Assembly: GCA_030589835.1 (NCBI GenBank) | Contig: JAUUZS010000032.1 | Span: forward strand, 1 to 14,486 | From: Cyclobacteriaceae bacterium | Lineage (GTDB): Bacteria > Bacteroidota > Bacteroidia > Cytophagales > Cyclobacteriaceae | Direction of reading: 5' to 3' | DNA: 14,486 nucleotides | Part shown: positions 13,455 through 14,486 of the stretch, in pieces | Layout: each line of letters opens with the position of its first letter | How positions within the stretch are numbered: position 1 is the first letter of the stretch | Program-made: the position numbers and the translations under genes | The notes under the pieces: generated by a model | The model's database searches: none | Seen by the model: only the letters and a program-made list of their open reading frames with translations | Told to the model about the DNA's origin: nothing

Positions 13455-14486
13455 ATGAGAATCAAATCACTTTTTACCTGGATTACACTTTTTATTGCTA
13501 CACTTTTTCTAGCCTGTTCTGAAGAGGAATTGGCAAAAGAAAGTATTCCCCTCCCGGAACATCCACGACCGGATTTTGAGCGGGCCGAATGGATAAACCT
13601 CAATGGTTATTGGGAGTTTGAATTTGATGGTGGAGACCTGGGCGAAACAGAAAAATGGTTTGAAGGAAACAAAGCCTATTCCCAAAAAATACTCGTTCCT
13701 TTTCCATGGGGATCACCCTTAAGTGAAGTAGAAAATACGGACGACATCGCCTGGTATAAGAGGAAAATTACCGTTCCGGAGGAGTGGCAAGGAATGCGTG
13801 TTTTTCTTGTGGTGGGTGCAAGCGATTGGCTCACGAAAGGCTGGATCGATGGCCAGCCACTTGGAGAATATCAGGGCGGTTATACTCCTTTTGAATTTGA
13901 ACTTACAGAGCATACAAAATTTGGATCTTCGCAAACGATATCCTTGCGTGTTGATGATTTGCCACACGATTTCAAATTGTTTGGCAAACAAGGCTATGGA
14001 GATGCAAAAGGCATTTGGCAAACCGTATATTTGGAGGCAAGGCCAAAATCCTACATCGGCAATTTCTATTTTACCCCGGATATTGATACAGAAAAGATGA
14101 ATGAAAGGGCCACAGTTGATAAGGAAATTCCTGCGGATACCAAACTACAGCTCAAATACATCGGCAAAGAAAGTAACTATACCATTGGTGAAGTGGAAGT
14201 GAAATCAGGGGAAAAGGAAATCTCCTTTGATGTGGAAATCCCAAATCCCAAACTTTGGTCTTTGGATGATCCTCAACTTTATGATGTAGAATTGGTTTTG
14301 CAAGGAGAAACACCGGATGTCATTAGCACTTATTTTGGCATGCGAAAAATCAGTGTGGTCAATTTGCCGGGAACGGATATTCCGTATGTGGCATTGAACA
14401 ACAAGCCGATTTATTTGCAAACTGCGCTCGATCAGGCCTACCATCCTGAAGGATACTATACTTTTCCATCAGACGAATTTATCAGG
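13455..14486 (+). CDS. Glycoside hydrolase family 2 lipoprotein (partial, cut by window end)
   Basis: The frame is open from the ATG at 13455 to the window end (344 codons), so the gene is incomplete at its 3' side. The signal peptide MRIKSLFTWITLFIATLFLA ends in a lipobox with Cys21, so it is an exported lipoprotein. The GH2 sugar-binding jelly-roll domain covers about residues 40-197, starting INLNGYWEFEFD. It includes ILVPFPWGSPLS, DIAWYKRKITVP, YTPFEFELTEH and GIWQTVYLEA, which are the usual landmarks. The Ig-like domain follows at about 200-305, with LWSLDDPQLYDVELVL and STYFGMRKISV. The TIM barrel begins with YVALNNKPIYLQTALDQAYHPEG. Its catalytic glutamates lie beyond the window. Relatives cleave beta-linked sugars such as galactosides, glucuronides or mannosides; the substrate cannot be decided. 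No neighbouring SusC/SusD gene is in view. Confidence 0.9.
   Translation, partial: MRIKSLFTWITLFIATLFLACSEEELAKESIPLPEHPRPDFERAEWINLNGYWEFEFDGGDLGETEKWFEGNKAYSQKILVPFPWGSPLSEVENTDDIAWYKRKITVPEEWQGMRVFLVVGASDWLTKGWIDGQPLGEYQGGYTPFEFELTEHTKFGSSQTISLRVDDLPHDFKLFGKQGYGDAKGIWQTVYLEARPKSYIGNFYFTPDIDTEKMNERATVDKEIPADTKLQLKYIGKESNYTIGEVEVKSGEKEISFDVEIPNPKLWSLDDPQLYDVELVLQGETPDVISTYFGMRKISVVNLPGTDIPYVALNNKPIYLQTALDQAYHPEGYYTFPSDEFIR

Noticed and set aside
13719..14100. Overlapping open frames on both strands inside the GH2 gene
   Set aside because: They are shadows of the GH2 frame, which continues without a stop from 13455 to the window end.

Overview
The window looks like a chromosomal segment of a Bacteroidota bacterium, most likely from the Cytophagales. 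The evidence is the AT-rich DNA, a two-component sensor with many Reg_prop propeller repeats and a Y_Y_Y domain, a lipoprotein glycoside hydrolase of family 2, promoters of the TTG / TAnnTTTG type, and many palindromic intergenic repeats. No rRNA, tRNA, CRISPR array or intact transposase gene was found.

Left part (1-2110): an intact small antitoxin gene (154-396) overlaps a dead ParE/RelE-type toxin gene (371-829). The toxin carries an amber codon at codon 7 and is split by a 161-bp MITE-like element (572-732) flanked by a 4-bp target duplication, AAGT. Removing the element and one AAGT restores the full toxin C-terminus. An imperfect palindrome (847-951) and an unrecognised 284-residue protein (985-1839) follow. 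A 201-bp interrupted palindrome (1901-2101) separates that gene from the convergent genes.

Middle part (2108-5600): on the minus strand are a TehB-like SAM-dependent methyltransferase (2108-2704) and a 12-helix MFS transporter (2860-4194). A small secreted NTF2-like protein (4636-5049) lies on the plus strand. After it come a second MITE-like element (5071-5212) with similar ends and a cluster of GGGCTAAAGC repeats (5329-5471).

Sensor locus (5526-9018): a Bacteroidota-type promoter precedes a large propeller sensor histidine kinase. Its reading frame breaks in a T6 run (8345-8350), exactly at the H-box. The rest of the HisKA domain and the HATPase continue in the next frame (8350-9018). A single extra T would give one protein of 1139 residues. 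No response regulator lies nearby.

Right part (9081-14486): an SDR-family protein with the catalytic Tyr and Lys replaced (9138-9926) has its own promoter and ends near a strong hairpin. It is followed by a membrane-anchored MutS-type ATPase (10246-11862). On the minus strand a likely two-gene unit encodes a DUF192 protein (12641-13180) and a zinc-ribbon membrane protein (12033-12626). A divergent GH2 lipoprotein gene (13455 onward) runs off the window end.

The genes do not form one pathway. The window is mainly core or housekeeping Bacteroidota genes with an eroded accessory stretch at the left. The most informative signals are the precisely reconstructable MITE insertion in parE, the two related mobile elements, the H-box frameshift and the SDR active-site replacement.
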